Notes: generated by a model not told the origin, from the letters alone. A stretch of 64,000 nucleotides of DNA from Flavobacteriaceae bacterium (GCA_021648755.1 JAKISG010000006.1:28155-92154); one strand, 5' to 3'. Shown: positions 9,173 through 17,481, numbered from the stretch's first letter. Program-made: numbers and translations.

Positions 9173-9180
9173 TATATTTG
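9173..9180 (+). promoter_or_regulatory. -7 element of the thioredoxin-fold gene
   Basis: TATATTTG, 64 bases before the ATG at 9245. A second identical TATATTTG lies at 9133-9140, 40 bases upstream, so there may be two tandem promoters. Confidence 0.45.
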
Positions 9181-9244
9181 TGTGATTAACTTGAGAGTGT
9201 TTTTAATTAATGTCTAATTGTAAAACAAAAAAATAACAAGTATT

Positions 9245-9541
9245 ATGGCAAAATTTGGTGATTTAATTAATTCTTCTTACCCAACTTTAATAGATTTTCA
9301 TAGTAAAAATACTAAAGAAAATTCAATACTACAAAATACACTATATGACGTTGCAGTTGCTTTAGGCGATAAAGCAAAGGTAATTAAAATTGATATTGCT
9401 AAAAATGAAAAACTGGTTAACGCTTTGCGTATTAAAGGAAACCCTACTTTTATGATCTACAAAAAGGGTGAAATGAAATGGCGTCAATCTGGCGAACAAG
9501 ATGCAAATACATTAATTAATTTAGTTAAGCAATTTGTTTAA
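9245..9541 (+). CDS. Thioredoxin-fold protein lacking the CxxC active site
   Basis: A 98-residue cytosolic protein with a thioredoxin-like course: TLIDFHSKNTKENS where WCGPC normally sits, VIKIDIAKN for the central strand, and the cis-proline loop RIKGNPTFMIYKKG near residue 73. No cysteine occurs anywhere in the protein, so it cannot do disulfide chemistry. This points to a binding or chaperone-like role, or a sensor, but that is inference. Compare trxA at 12779, which keeps the complete WCGPC. It is a single gene, divergent from the MMPL exporter, with tandem -7 elements upstream and a weak hairpin terminator after the stop. Similar cysteine-less thioredoxins occur in Flavobacteria. Confidence 0.85.
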   Translation: MAKFGDLINSSYPTLIDFHSKNTKENSILQNTLYDVAVALGDKAKVIKIDIAKNEKLVNALRIKGNPTFMIYKKGEMKWRQSGEQDANTLINLVKQFV

Positions 9542-9566
9542 TCTTTTAATTTGAAAGATTTTCATT
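9540..9566 (+). terminator. Probable intrinsic terminator of the thioredoxin-fold gene
   Basis: AATCTTT (9540-9546) pairs with AAAGATT (9554-9560) across a 7-base loop, overlapping the stop codon, and is followed by a T-rich tract. The stem is AT-rich and weak. Confidence 0.45.
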
Positions 9567-9768
9567 TTAATATTTTTTTTGATTTGGCAATATATTTTTG
9601 ATTTACTTGAAAGGGTTTCTACAAAGGCAAAGAATTTTACTTTATTTCTTTGTGATTAACTGTTAGAACCATAAAAATATATTAATTTTATGTAATTTCT
9701 TAAAAAAAAGGAGTTTTTCCCCCTTCATTTTCAGGAAAAACCCTTATAGTTAAAATATTATTTTAATA

Positions 9769-9776
9769 TATTTTTG
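9769..9776 (+). promoter_or_regulatory. -7 element of the 106-aa orphan gene
   Basis: TATTTTTG, 26 bases before the ATG at 9803. Upstream, GTTTTTCC (9713-9720) and GGAAAAAC (9734-9741) form a perfect 8-bp inverted repeat about 30 bases before the element. It could be an operator or the end of an upstream transcript. Confidence 0.4.
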
Positions 9777-9802
9777 CTTAATAAATTAAAACCCCTCTAA
9801 TT

Positions 9803-10123
9803 ATGAAACTTTCTAAGAAAAAAATCATGGAAAACTTCCAAAATGAGCTTATATTATTTCAAAATATTCCAAAAAAAAATTACGTTCAAAAGAAAGATAA
9901 TAATGATCAGAATATACAGTATTCTAAAATCGACCCTTCTTTTTTAGATTTGCAAAAAATAAAAGTCACAAAAAATATTTATAAAATTAATAAACTATAC
10001 AATACTCTTGTTTTAATTGAAAGAAGTAGTAGTGTAGAAGTTGCTAAAAAATATTTAAATGGTTTTTTAGAGGAAAGAGGAATTAATTCTCTTAAACAAT
10101 TTATTAATAAACAACTTAGCTAA
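9803..10123 (+). CDS. Hypothetical protein, 106 aa
   Basis: I do not recognise this protein. It is very lysine- and asparagine-rich at the N-terminus (MKLSKKKIMENFQNELILF), with an unstructured-looking middle (about residues 25-45) and a probably helical second half ending in YLNGFLEERGINSLKQFI. It has no cysteine, no signal peptide and no membrane segment. Codon use fits the surroundings, a -7 element lies 26 bases upstream, and the frame is uninterrupted, so it is likely a real gene. It stands between two genes on the same strand with clear gaps on both sides (261 and 109 bases), so it is probably transcribed alone. Confidence 0.6.
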   Translation: MKLSKKKIMENFQNELILFQNIPKKNYVQKKDNNDQNIQYSKIDPSFLDLQKIKVTKNIYKINKLYNTLVLIERSSSVEVAKKYLNGFLEERGINSLKQFINKQLS

Positions 10124-10220
10124 TTAAAAATAGTTTTATAAAATTAAAATGAGTATTTAGACAGCGTCTTTTTCTTTAGAAAATTTATACTAAATAGTTA
10201 ATTATAATTTACTTTTTACT

Positions 10221-10228
10221 TAGTTTTG
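10221..10228 (+). promoter_or_regulatory. -7 element directly before the GH3 gene ATG
   Basis: TAGTTTTG ends only four bases before the ATG at 10233. Because transcription starts a few bases after this element, the mRNA would have almost no 5' leader. A TTA sits about 20 bases upstream, near the -33 position. Confidence 0.45.
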
Positions 10229-10232
10229 CGTT

Positions 10233-11720
10233 ATGATTAAATCTTATTTCGCAAAAATATATGCAAAAATAATTGCTAAAAATATTGAAAAATGGAGTAA
10301 CAACCCTATAAAAACACAAGAAAAAGTTTTTAATAATCTAATTAGTTCAGCTAAAAATACTGTTTTCGGAAAAGAACATGCTTTTAATAAAATAAATACT
10401 TATCAAGATTATAAAAAACAAGTTCCAGTAAGAGATTATGAAGCTTTAAAACCTTATATAGAACAAATTTTAGATGGTGAAAACAATGTTTTATGGAAAG
10501 GTAAACCTATTTATTTTGCAAAGACCTCTGGCACAACTTCTGGTGCAAAATACATACCAATTACAAAAGAATCTATGCCTTACCACATAAGTGCAGCGAA
10601 AAGCGCATTGTTGCTTTATATACATAAAACAGGTAATGCAAATTTTGTAAATGGTAAAATGATATTTTTGCAAGGTAGCCCAATAATTGGCTTGAAAAGC
10701 AATATAAAAATAGGACGTTTAAGCGGCATTGTAGCACATTTTGTACCAAGATATTTACAAAAAAATAGATTGCCAAGTTGGGAAACTAACTGTATAGATG
10801 ATTGGGAAACTAAAGTAAATGCTATTGTTAATGAAACTATTAATGAAGACATGACACTTATTAGTGGCATACCTTCTTGGGTACAAATGTATTTTGAAAA
10901 ATTAATTGAGAAATCAGATAAAAAAGTAGGCGAACTTTTTAAGAATTTTAATTTGTTCGTTTATGGCGGTGTTAACTACGAACCCTACCGTCAAAAAATG
11001 GAAAACCTTATCGGAAGAAGTGTAGATTCTATTGAATTATTTCCAGCAAGTGAAGGTTTTTTTGCTTTTCAAGACGAACCTAACAAAAAAGGAATGCTCC
11101 TCTTATTAGATGGCGGAATTTTCTATGAATTTATTCCAGCAGACAATTTTTATAATAAAAATTCAATTCGAATTTCATTGAAAGACGTAAAATTAGATAT
11201 TAATTATGTACTTATTATATCTACAAATGCAGGTCTTTGGGCTTATAATATTGGTGATACAGTACAATTTACTTCACTAAGACCCTATAGAATAATAGTA
11301 TCTGGAAGAATAAAACATTTTATTTCTGCGTTTGGAGAACATGTCATTGCGAAAGAAGTAGAATATGCCATACAAAAAGCAGTTGAAAATACAGATATTA
11401 GAATTAACGAGTTTACCGTAGCGCCACAAATTACTCCAAAAAACGGATTACCATATCACGAGTGGTTTATTGAATTTGAAAATGAACCAAAAAATTTAGA
11501 AAAATTTGCATTAAAATTAGATGCCGAATTAGTAAAACAAAATGCCTATTACGAAGACTTAATAGTTGGTAAAGTATTAAGAACTCTAATAGTAACCAAA
11601 GTAAAACAAAACGGATTTCAAAATTACATGAAGTCTATTGGTAAATTAGGAGGTCAAAATAAAATACCTAGACTATCTGATAACCGTAAGATTGTTTGTA
11701 AATTAGAAATTCTAAAATAG
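10233..11720 (+). CDS. GH3 auxin-responsive promoter family protein (acyl-adenylating enzyme)
   Basis: Member of the GH3 branch of the adenylate-forming (ANL) superfamily; plant members join amino acids to jasmonate or auxin through an acyl-adenylate. ANL features are the nucleotide loop FAKTSGTTSGAKYIPIT (residues 95-111), the acyl/adenine region LFPASEGFFAF and the hinge-side motif WAYNIGDTVQF, followed by a C-terminal cap domain (ISAFGEHVIAKEVEYAI). The 495 residues are a normal length for bacterial members. Bacteroidetes commonly carry one copy, and its substrate there is, to my knowledge, unsettled. The gene is monocistronic, with a -7 element four bases before the ATG, and is convergent with the 70-aa gene, 15 bases away. 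Confidence 0.9.
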   Translation: MIKSYFAKIYAKIIAKNIEKWSNNPIKTQEKVFNNLISSAKNTVFGKEHAFNKINTYQDYKKQVPVRDYEALKPYIEQILDGENNVLWKGKPIYFAKTSGTTSGAKYIPITKESMPYHISAAKSALLLYIHKTGNANFVNGKMIFLQGSPIIGLKSNIKIGRLSGIVAHFVPRYLQKNRLPSWETNCIDDWETKVNAIVNETINEDMTLISGIPSWVQMYFEKLIEKSDKKVGELFKNFNLFVYGGVNYEPYRQKMENLIGRSVDSIELFPASEGFFAFQDEPNKKGMLLLLDGGIFYEFIPADNFYNKNSIRISLKDVKLDINYVLIISTNAGLWAYNIGDTVQFTSLRPYRIIVSGRIKHFISAFGEHVIAKEVEYAIQKAVENTDIRINEFTVAPQITPKNGLPYHEWFIEFENEPKNLEKFALKLDAELVKQNAYYEDLIVGKVLRTLIVTKVKQNGFQNYMKSIGKLGGQNKIPRLSDNRKIVCKLEILK

Positions 11721-11735
11721 CCGTTTAGATGACTT

Positions 11736-11948
11736 TTAATTTTTTTGATGCTTTTTTTTATTTCGATAATAAATAAAAATTCCTATTGCCAAAAATAAAT
11801 ATGGAAATAGCATTAAAAAGGTAATACCAGAATTTACACCTTCGGCTAAATCTTTATCCCCATACTCTACAACTGCTTTACACATAGCGCACTGCGATCT
11901 AGAAAATTGTGATAATAATAGAAACAATAATAGTATTTTGGTTTTCAT
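11736..11948 (-). CDS. Small exported CAMC membrane protein
   Basis: A 70-residue protein with an N-terminal signal segment (MKTKILLLFLLLSQFSRSQ), then a CxxC motif (CAMCKAVVEYGDKDLAEG) directly after the predicted cleavage region, and a single membrane helix at about 43-62 (FLMLFPYLFLAIGIFIYY) with a lysine-rich tail. The CxxC would lie in the periplasm. The gene follows the DUF420 gene by 22 bases on the same strand and is probably co-transcribed. In Bacteroidetes I recall this pair next to cytochrome oxidase and SCO genes, so a role in oxidase or metal-centre assembly is plausible, but inferred only from context. No family name is assigned. Confidence 0.7.
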   Translation of the reverse strand: MKTKILLLFLLLSQFSRSQCAMCKAVVEYGDKDLAEGVNSGITFLMLFPYLFLAIGIFIYYRNKKKHQKN

Positions 11949-11970
11949 ATAAATTGTTTACTAATTTCTA

Positions 11971-12489
11971 TTAAAAAACATAATAAGGCTTTATCATTAG
12001 GTAAACAATAACACCTGTAACAGCAACATAAACCCATATCGGAAAAGCAATTCTTGCTATTTTTTTATGCCCTTTAAAATCTTTATTCAATGCACTAACA
12101 AAGGTAGTTAATACAAAAGGAATTACTATAATAGATAAAATAATATGACTAATTAAAATAAAAAAATAAAAATATCTAATAAAACCGTTACCTCCAAATT
12201 TTGTATCTTCGGAGGTTATATGATATATGATGTAGAGAATTAAAAATAAAACAGATAAACCAATTGCACTTTTCATTAAAATTTCATGTAATTTTTGCTT
12301 TTTATTCTTAATTGCCCAAACTGCCGTAACTAATAATAAAGCAGTAATTGCATTTATTGTTGCATAAATTGGTGGTAAAAATATTGGTAGTTTATACGGT
12401 AAATCAATTACGAAAAGTGCGGCTACTGCTATTGGGATTACAATAGAAAGTATTACTATTGTTTTAGTGTATTTTTTAACTGTAATCAT
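11971..12489 (-). CDS. DUF420 membrane protein
   Basis: A 172-residue integral membrane protein with five predicted helices (about 9-29, 39-59, 72-92, 108-132 and 146-167) and histidines H68, H90, H115 and H141 at helix ends or loops, the pattern of DUF420 (YozB-like) proteins. The family accompanies cytochrome c oxidase assembly genes (SCO, CtaB, Cox subunits), and the histidines could bind haem or copper; this is family context, not proof. Here the oxidase genes are not adjacent: upstream is divergent trxA. The 70-aa CAMC gene follows 22 bases downstream. A -7 element lies about 80 bases before the ATG. Confidence 0.88.
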   Translation of the reverse strand: MITVKKYTKTIVILSIVIPIAVAALFVIDLPYKLPIFLPPIYATINAITALLLVTAVWAIKNKKQKLHEILMKSAIGLSVLFLILYIIYHITSEDTKFGGNGFIRYFYFFILISHIILSIIVIPFVLTTFVSALNKDFKGHKKIARIAFPIWVYVAVTGVIVYLMIKPYYVF

Positions 12490-12568
12490 TGTTTTATTTT
12501 TTCTTACTTAAGAACTTTATTATTTTATTTTTTTGGTTCTATGTAATATTTAAACAAATATTAAAAAA

Positions 12569-12576
12569 CAAAGATA
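12569..12576 (-). promoter_or_regulatory. -7 element of the DUF420 pair
   Basis: TATCTTTG on the minus strand, 79 bases before the DUF420 ATG. It indicates that the pair has its own promoter although the oxidase genes are absent. Confidence 0.45.
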
Positions 12577-12696
12577 AGAATAAGAAGAGAAATGATTTTA
12601 GTTATTTTAATAAAACATTTTAAGACTAATAAAATTAGATTACGTTTTTTGTTATGTTAAAATTCAGAATTAAAAAAGCAACGTAATAAATGTTAC

Positions 12697-12726
12697 TTGA
12701 TTATTTGTAATATTATTGTGTCTTTG
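12697..12726 (+). promoter_or_regulatory. -33/-7 promoter of trxA
   Basis: TTG (12697-12699), 19 bases, then TGTCTTTG (12719-12726). The spacing is exactly that of Bacteroidetes promoters; the -7 element has one mismatch to TAnnTTTG. Confidence 0.45.
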
Positions 12727-12778
12727 TCGTCAAATAAAAAAGGGAAGATTATAACAATTAGTTTAAAAAAAGAATAAA

Positions 12779-13138
12779 ATGACAGAATTATTAAATAAAG
12801 AAACATTTTTAAAAAAAGTATTTAACTACGAAAAAAACAAAGATTGGAAATTCAAAGGTAATTTACCTTGTATTATAGATTTTTATGCAGACTGGTGCGG
12901 TCCTTGTAAAATGATTGCTCCGGTTTTAGAAACTTTGTCTGAGGAGTATAAAGGTAAAATAAATATCTACAAAATCAATACTGAAATGGAACAAGAATTA
13001 GCGGCTGCTTTTGCTGTAAGAAGCATACCAACTATGTTGTTTATACCTAAAGAAGGACAACCAAAAATGGCTCAAGGAGCTTTACCAAAACATGAATTGG
13101 AACAAATTATTAATGATTTTTTGAAGGTGAAAAAATAA
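12779..13138 (+). CDS. trxA: Thioredoxin
   Basis: Cytosolic disulfide reductase recycled by thioredoxin reductase. The redox site WCGPC is at residues 39-43 within FYADWCGPCKMIAPVLETL, and the cis-proline loop AVRSIPTMLFIPKEG follows, so the enzyme looks fully active. The 119 residues include an N-terminal extension of about 20 over E. coli TrxA. The gene has a promoter with 19-base spacing about 50 bases upstream and stands alone. It is convergent with asd with only five bases between the stop codons. It contrasts with the cysteine-less thioredoxin-fold protein at 9245. Confidence 0.96.
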   Translation: MTELLNKETFLKKVFNYEKNKDWKFKGNLPCIIDFYADWCGPCKMIAPVLETLSEEYKGKINIYKINTEMEQELAAAFAVRSIPTMLFIPKEGQPKMAQGALPKHELEQIINDFLKVKK

Positions 13139-13143
13139 TCAAG

Positions 13144-14139
13144 TTAGTTAGTCAGTAAATCATTTTCTACTAAATACTCTGCAATTTGTATTGCATTTGT
13201 AGCAGCACCTTTTCGTAAATTGTCTGAAACTATCCAACAATTCATTGTTTTTTCTTGCGAGTAATCTCTACGGATTCTACCAACATAAACAGCATCTTTA
13301 CCTTGTGCATATATTGGCATAGGATAACTGTTTAATTTTAGATTATCTTGCACTATAATACCTTGTGTTTGTTGTAAAATTTGTCTAATTTTTTTAATAT
13401 CAAATTCTTTTTCAAATTCTATATTTACACTTTCAGAATGTCCTCCAATTACAGGTATTCTAACTGCAGTTGCTGTAATTGCAATAGCCTTATCGTTTAG
13501 AATTTTTTGAGTTTCTCTAACTAGTTTCATTTCTTCTTTGGTATAACTATTTTCTTCAAAAACATCACAATGCGGAATTGCATTTTTGTGTATCGGATAA
13601 TGATATGCCATTTCTCCTTTTATTCCATTAGACTCGTTTTTAAGTTGTTGCATAGCCTTAACGCCAGTGCCACTTATTGATTGATAAGTTGAAATAACTA
13701 AACGTTTAATAACATAATTTTTATGTAAAGGTGCTAGAGTTAATACCATTTGTATGGTAGAACAGTTTGGACTTGCAATAATTTTATCTTTTTTACTTAG
13801 TGTATTTGCATTAATTTCAGGAACAATTAATTTTTTGTCTTCGTACATTCGCCAAGCTGAAGAATTATCGATTACTGTTGTGCCAGTTACAGCAAATTTT
13901 GGCGCCCATTTTAAAGATATATTTCCACCAGCAGAAAAAAGAGCAATGTCTGGTTTTCGATCAACAGCATCTTGTAAACTAATAATTTTATGAGTTTTAT
14001 TTTTATAAAGTAGCTCTTTTCCAATCGATTTTTCTGATGCAACGACTAATAATTCCGTTAATTTAAAATTCCGTTCTGCTAGTAACTCTAACATTACAGT
14101 ACCAACCATGCCTGTTGCCCCTACTACCGCTATTTTCAT
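13144..14139 (-). CDS. asd: Aspartate-semialdehyde dehydrogenase
   Basis: NADPH-dependent reduction of aspartyl phosphate to aspartate semialdehyde, the branch step to lysine/diaminopimelate, threonine and methionine. The Rossmann loop is at the N-terminus (VVGATGMVG), the catalytic cysteine is C126 in SPNCSTIQ, and the active-site region IPVIGGHSESVNIEFE carries the expected histidine. At 331 residues it matches the usual bacterial length. It is a single gene, convergent with trxA. A TTG-N20-CATCTTTG promoter candidate lies 13 bases before the ATG. Diaminopimelate supply ties it to cell-wall synthesis. Confidence 0.97.
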   Translation of the reverse strand: MKIAVVGATGMVGTVMLELLAERNFKLTELLVVASEKSIGKELLYKNKTHKIISLQDAVDRKPDIALFSAGGNISLKWAPKFAVTGTTVIDNSSAWRMYEDKKLIVPEINANTLSKKDKIIASPNCSTIQMVLTLAPLHKNYVIKRLVISTYQSISGTGVKAMQQLKNESNGIKGEMAYHYPIHKNAIPHCDVFEENSYTKEEMKLVRETQKILNDKAIAITATAVRIPVIGGHSESVNIEFEKEFDIKKIRQILQQTQGIIVQDNLKLNSYPMPIYAQGKDAVYVGRIRRDYSQEKTMNCWIVSDNLRKGAATNAIQIAEYLVENDLLTN

Positions 14140-14152
14140 TTTTTAAATTTTA

Positions 14153-14183
14153 CAAAGATGCCTTGAGTTGACAAAGGTCGCAA
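14153..14183 (-). promoter_or_regulatory. -33/-7 promoter of asd
   Basis: On the minus strand, TTG (14183-14181), 20 bases, then CATCTTTG (14160-14153). The -7 has one mismatch; the transcript would have a very short leader before the ATG at 14139. Confidence 0.4.
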
Positions 14184-14340
14184 AAAGAAATTGTTCTTTT
14201 GTACCTTTTTATTGTTTTTTTCTTCAGGAAATTTTAATATTGTGATTTATAATTTTTGAGTATTATTATAATTTTCTGCATCTTTAGGTAACTTACAAAA
14301 TAAATTTACGAATCAAAAATTCAAAAGAGATTCAAAAATA

Positions 14341-15777
14341 TTATATTTCCTTACGTAATCTAGCAACAGGTATATTAAGTTGTTCTCTATATTTAGCAAC
14401 AGTTCTTCTAGCAATTAGGTAGCCATATTCTTTTAAGAGTGCTGCTAATTTCTCGTCAGTTAGTGGTTTTTTCTTACTTTCTTCATTAATAACTTTTTGT
14501 AAAATATTTTTTATTTCTTTAGTAGAGACATCTTCACCTTGATCATTTTTCATAGACTCTGAGAAAAAATATTTTATTAATTTTGTACCATAAGGAGTAT
14601 CTACATATTTGCTATTAGCAACTCTCGAAACTGTAGAAACATCCATATTAATTTTATCTGCAATATCTTTTAAAATCATTGGTTTAAGTTTAACCTCATC
14701 TCCTGATAAAAAATAGGCTTCTTGGTGTTGCATAATTGCAGTCATAGTTAACATTAAAGTCTGTTGTCTTTGCCTTACTGCATCTATAAACCATTGTGCA
14801 GCATCTAACTTTTGTTTGATAAAAAAAACAGCTTCTTTTTGAGATTTAGATTTCTCTTTAGCGGCTGCATACCCTTTTAACATATTATTATATTCAAACG
14901 AAATATGCAATTCAGGTACATTTCTAGAATTTAATAATAAATCTAGTTTATCTTCTGTAATTTTAATTGTAAAGTCGGGTACTATTTGTTCTACAATTTT
15001 GGTATTACCAACAATTGCTCCTCCAGGTTTAGGGTTTAGTTTTGAAATTTCTTTAATAGCATTTTTTAATTGCTCTTTTGTAAAATCAAATTTTTGAATT
15101 AATTTAGAATAATGCTTTTTAGCAAAATAGTCAAAGGCATTTTCTAAAATATTTATAGCATCTATTCTTGCAGGTTTTTTTCTTTTTTGTTTTAGTTGAA
15201 TTACTAAACATTCTTCTAAATTTCTTGCTCCAACTCCACTTGGTTCTAATTTCTGAACTTTTTTTAAAACGGATTCAACTTCTTCTTCGGTTGCTATAAT
15301 ATTTTCTCCAAAAGCCAAGTCATCAACAATATCTATAACAGTTCTACGTATATAACCACTATTATCAATACTGCCTACTAAAAATGTTGCAATTTGTCGT
15401 TCCTTTTCATTTAATATAAAGGTGTTTAATTGGCTTTTTAAATATTGATGAAATGATTTTCCAGCAGCGTAAGGTATGTGTTTATCTTGGTCATCTGCAC
15501 TGTAATTATTTACTTGGGTTTTGTAATAAGGCGTATCGTCATCATTGATGTAATCATCTATATTAAGATCCATCGTTTCATTTTGTTCTTCATTATTAGA
15601 AAAATCATCTTCATTTTGAGTTTCTTCTTTACCACTATCTAAAGCAGGGTTTTCATCAATTTCTTGCTTTAGTTTTTGCTCAAATGCTTGCGTAGGTAAC
15701 TGTATTAACTTCATCAACTGTATTTGTTGTGGAGATAATTTTTGTGATAATTTAAAATTTAAACTTTGTTTTAACAT
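14341..15777 (-). CDS. rpoN: RNA polymerase sigma-54 factor
   Basis: Alternative sigma factor that recognises -24/-12 promoters and needs AAA+ activators to melt DNA. Region I, rich in Gln and Leu, is at the N-terminus (LKQSLNFKLSQKLSPQQIQL), followed by an acidic region II (about residues 50-90), the core-binding region, and the C-terminal RpoN box ARRTVAKYRE at residues 456-465. The full length of 478 residues is normal. It lies between asd and asnS on the same strand, with gaps over 100 bases on each side and its own -7 element. No sigma-54 activator gene is present in this window. Confidence 0.97.
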   Translation of the reverse strand: MLKQSLNFKLSQKLSPQQIQLMKLIQLPTQAFEQKLKQEIDENPALDSGKEETQNEDDFSNNEEQNETMDLNIDDYINDDDTPYYKTQVNNYSADDQDKHIPYAAGKSFHQYLKSQLNTFILNEKERQIATFLVGSIDNSGYIRRTVIDIVDDLAFGENIIATEEEVESVLKKVQKLEPSGVGARNLEECLVIQLKQKRKKPARIDAINILENAFDYFAKKHYSKLIQKFDFTKEQLKNAIKEISKLNPKPGGAIVGNTKIVEQIVPDFTIKITEDKLDLLLNSRNVPELHISFEYNNMLKGYAAAKEKSKSQKEAVFFIKQKLDAAQWFIDAVRQRQQTLMLTMTAIMQHQEAYFLSGDEVKLKPMILKDIADKINMDVSTVSRVANSKYVDTPYGTKLIKYFFSESMKNDQGEDVSTKEIKNILQKVINEESKKKPLTDEKLAALLKEYGYLIARRTVAKYREQLNIPVARLRKEI

Positions 15778-15813
15778 TTTTTACTTAGGATTTTTTAGAC
15801 TAAAAACACTTAT

Positions 15814-15821
15814 CAAAAGTA
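15814..15821 (-). promoter_or_regulatory. -7 element of rpoN
   Basis: TACTTTTG on the minus strand, 36 bases before the rpoN ATG, in the 107-base gap after asnS. Confidence 0.45.
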
Positions 15822-15884
15822 CAAAATTTTGTTGAAACTAAAATAAGAATTAAGATCTAAATCTATTCGTTTACACTTTTTATA

Positions 15885-17315
15885 TTAAAAATCGGCATTT
15901 TGAGGTGATCTAGGATAGGGTATTACATCTCTAATATTACTCATTCCTGTTGTAAATAAGACTAACCGTTCAAATCCTAACCCAAAGCCACTATGTACTG
16001 CAGTACCAAATTTACGTGTATCTAAATACCACCATAATTCTTTTTCATCTATATCTAGTGCTTTCATTTTTTCTTTTAAAACCTCTAAGCGTTCTTCACG
16101 TTGTGAGCCACCTACAATTTCCCCTATTCCTGGAAATAGCACATCCATAGCTCTTACCGTTTTACCATCTTCATTCATTCGCATATAAAAGGCTTTGATA
16201 TTTGCAGGATAATCAAATAATATTACGGGGCATTTAAAATGTTTTTCTACTAAAAAACGTTCGTGTTCCGATTGTAAATCTACTCCCCATTTGTCAATGA
16301 TATATTGAAATTTTTTCTTTTTATTTGGCTTACAATTACGTAAAATGGTTATGGCCTCGGTATAACTTACTCTTTTAAAACTATTTTCGGTTACAAACTG
16401 GAGTTTTTTTAATAAACTCATTGCACTTCTTTCTATTGTAGGTTTTGTACTTTCTTCTTTGGTTAAACGTTGGTCTAAAAATGCCAAATCATCTTTGCAA
16501 TTTATTAAAATATACCGAATTACTTCTTGTATAAAATCTTCTGCCAAATCCATATTACCATCTAAATCACAAAAAGCAACTTCTGGTTCAATCATCCAAA
16601 ATTCGGCTAAATGTCTTGTTGTGTTTGATTTTTCAGCTCTAAAAGTTGGTCCAAAAGTATATACTTTGCCTAAACCCATTGCATAAGTCTCTGCTTCTAG
16701 TTGCCCAGAAACGGTTAAATTGGTTTGTTTTCCAAAAAAATCTTGGCTATAATCTATTTTTTTATCTTCGTCTTTAGGTAAATTTTCTAAATTTAAATTT
16801 GTTACTGCAAACATTTCTCCTGCACCTTCGGCATCAGAACCTGTAATTATTGGTGCGTGGAAGTTATAAAATCCATTTTCAGTAAAATATTTATGAACCG
16901 CAAACGATAATGCTGAACGTAAACGCATTACTGCACTAAAAGTACTGGTTCGTATTCTTAAATGTGCATTTTCTCTTAAAAATTCAAAACTGTGTTTTTT
17001 TGGTTGAATAGGATATTGGTCTGCATTAGAATCGCCTAAAATCTCTAAGTGACTTACTTTAATTTCCAACAATTGTCCTTTACCTTGACTTTCAATCAAA
17101 ATTCCTTTTACAGCAATAGCAGCACCTGTGGTAATTCTTTTTAAAAGAGATTCGTCTGTATTTTCAAAATCAACAACACATTGCATATTGTTTATGGTTG
17201 AACCATCATTTAGAGCAATAAACCGATTTGCTCTAAAAGTTCTGACCCAACCTTTTAACGTTATTTCTTGATTTTTTTTACCTGTTTTTAATAATTTTGC
17301 GACTGTTAATCTCAT
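15885..17315 (-). CDS. asnS: Asparaginyl-tRNA synthetase
   Basis: Class IIb synthetase charging tRNA-Asn. An N-terminal OB-fold anticodon domain (about 1-110, VTLKGWVR-like EITLKGWVRTFRANRF) is followed by the catalytic core, with motif 2 in FRAEKSNTTRHLAEFWMIEP and motif 3 in GFGLGFERLVLF, ending RDVIPYPRSPQNADF. An upstream ATG at 17354 would add 13 residues, but a -7 element at 17335-17342 falls inside that extension, and the start at 17315 (MRLTVAKLL) matches normal family N-termini. The resulting 476 residues are close to E. coli AsnS. It is divergent from the OmpA lipoprotein gene. Confidence 0.96.
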   Translation of the reverse strand: MRLTVAKLLKTGKKNQEITLKGWVRTFRANRFIALNDGSTINNMQCVVDFENTDESLLKRITTGAAIAVKGILIESQGKGQLLEIKVSHLEILGDSNADQYPIQPKKHSFEFLRENAHLRIRTSTFSAVMRLRSALSFAVHKYFTENGFYNFHAPIITGSDAEGAGEMFAVTNLNLENLPKDEDKKIDYSQDFFGKQTNLTVSGQLEAETYAMGLGKVYTFGPTFRAEKSNTTRHLAEFWMIEPEVAFCDLDGNMDLAEDFIQEVIRYILINCKDDLAFLDQRLTKEESTKPTIERSAMSLLKKLQFVTENSFKRVSYTEAITILRNCKPNKKKKFQYIIDKWGVDLQSEHERFLVEKHFKCPVILFDYPANIKAFYMRMNEDGKTVRAMDVLFPGIGEIVGGSQREERLEVLKEKMKALDIDEKELWWYLDTRKFGTAVHSGFGLGFERLVLFTTGMSNIRDVIPYPRSPQNADF

Positions 17316-17334
17316 CTTAATTTTTTTTGAAAAG

Positions 17335-17342
17335 CAAAGATA
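17335..17342 (-). promoter_or_regulatory. -7 element of asnS
   Basis: TATCTTTG on the minus strand, 19 bases before the ATG at 17315. It rules out the longer start at 17354. Confidence 0.5.
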
Positions 17343-17473
17343 CATATAATGCAATTATTAAATTGGAGGTAGGTGATTTTTAAATCCATTTATTAAATAT
17401 TAATATATAAAGCATCTATGTTGTTTTAACGTAAATATTAATTTTAAAAAGATTCATAACTTCAGATTTTCTT

Positions 17474-17481
17474 TAGATTTG
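17474..17481 (+). promoter_or_regulatory. -7 element of the OmpA lipoprotein gene
   Basis: TAGATTTG, 64 bases before the ATG at 17546. No TTG at the -33 position. Confidence 0.4.

Noticed and set aside
10159..10175. AGAC/GTCT hairpin followed by T-rich sequence after the 106-aa gene
   Set aside because: Only four base pairs, with two A-U closing positions; too weak to call a terminator.
10491..10870. Overlapping minus-strand open frames inside the GH3 gene
   Set aside because: They lie entirely within a well-supported gene, have no family features, and are cysteine- and phenylalanine-rich as antisense frames of AT-rich genes tend to be.
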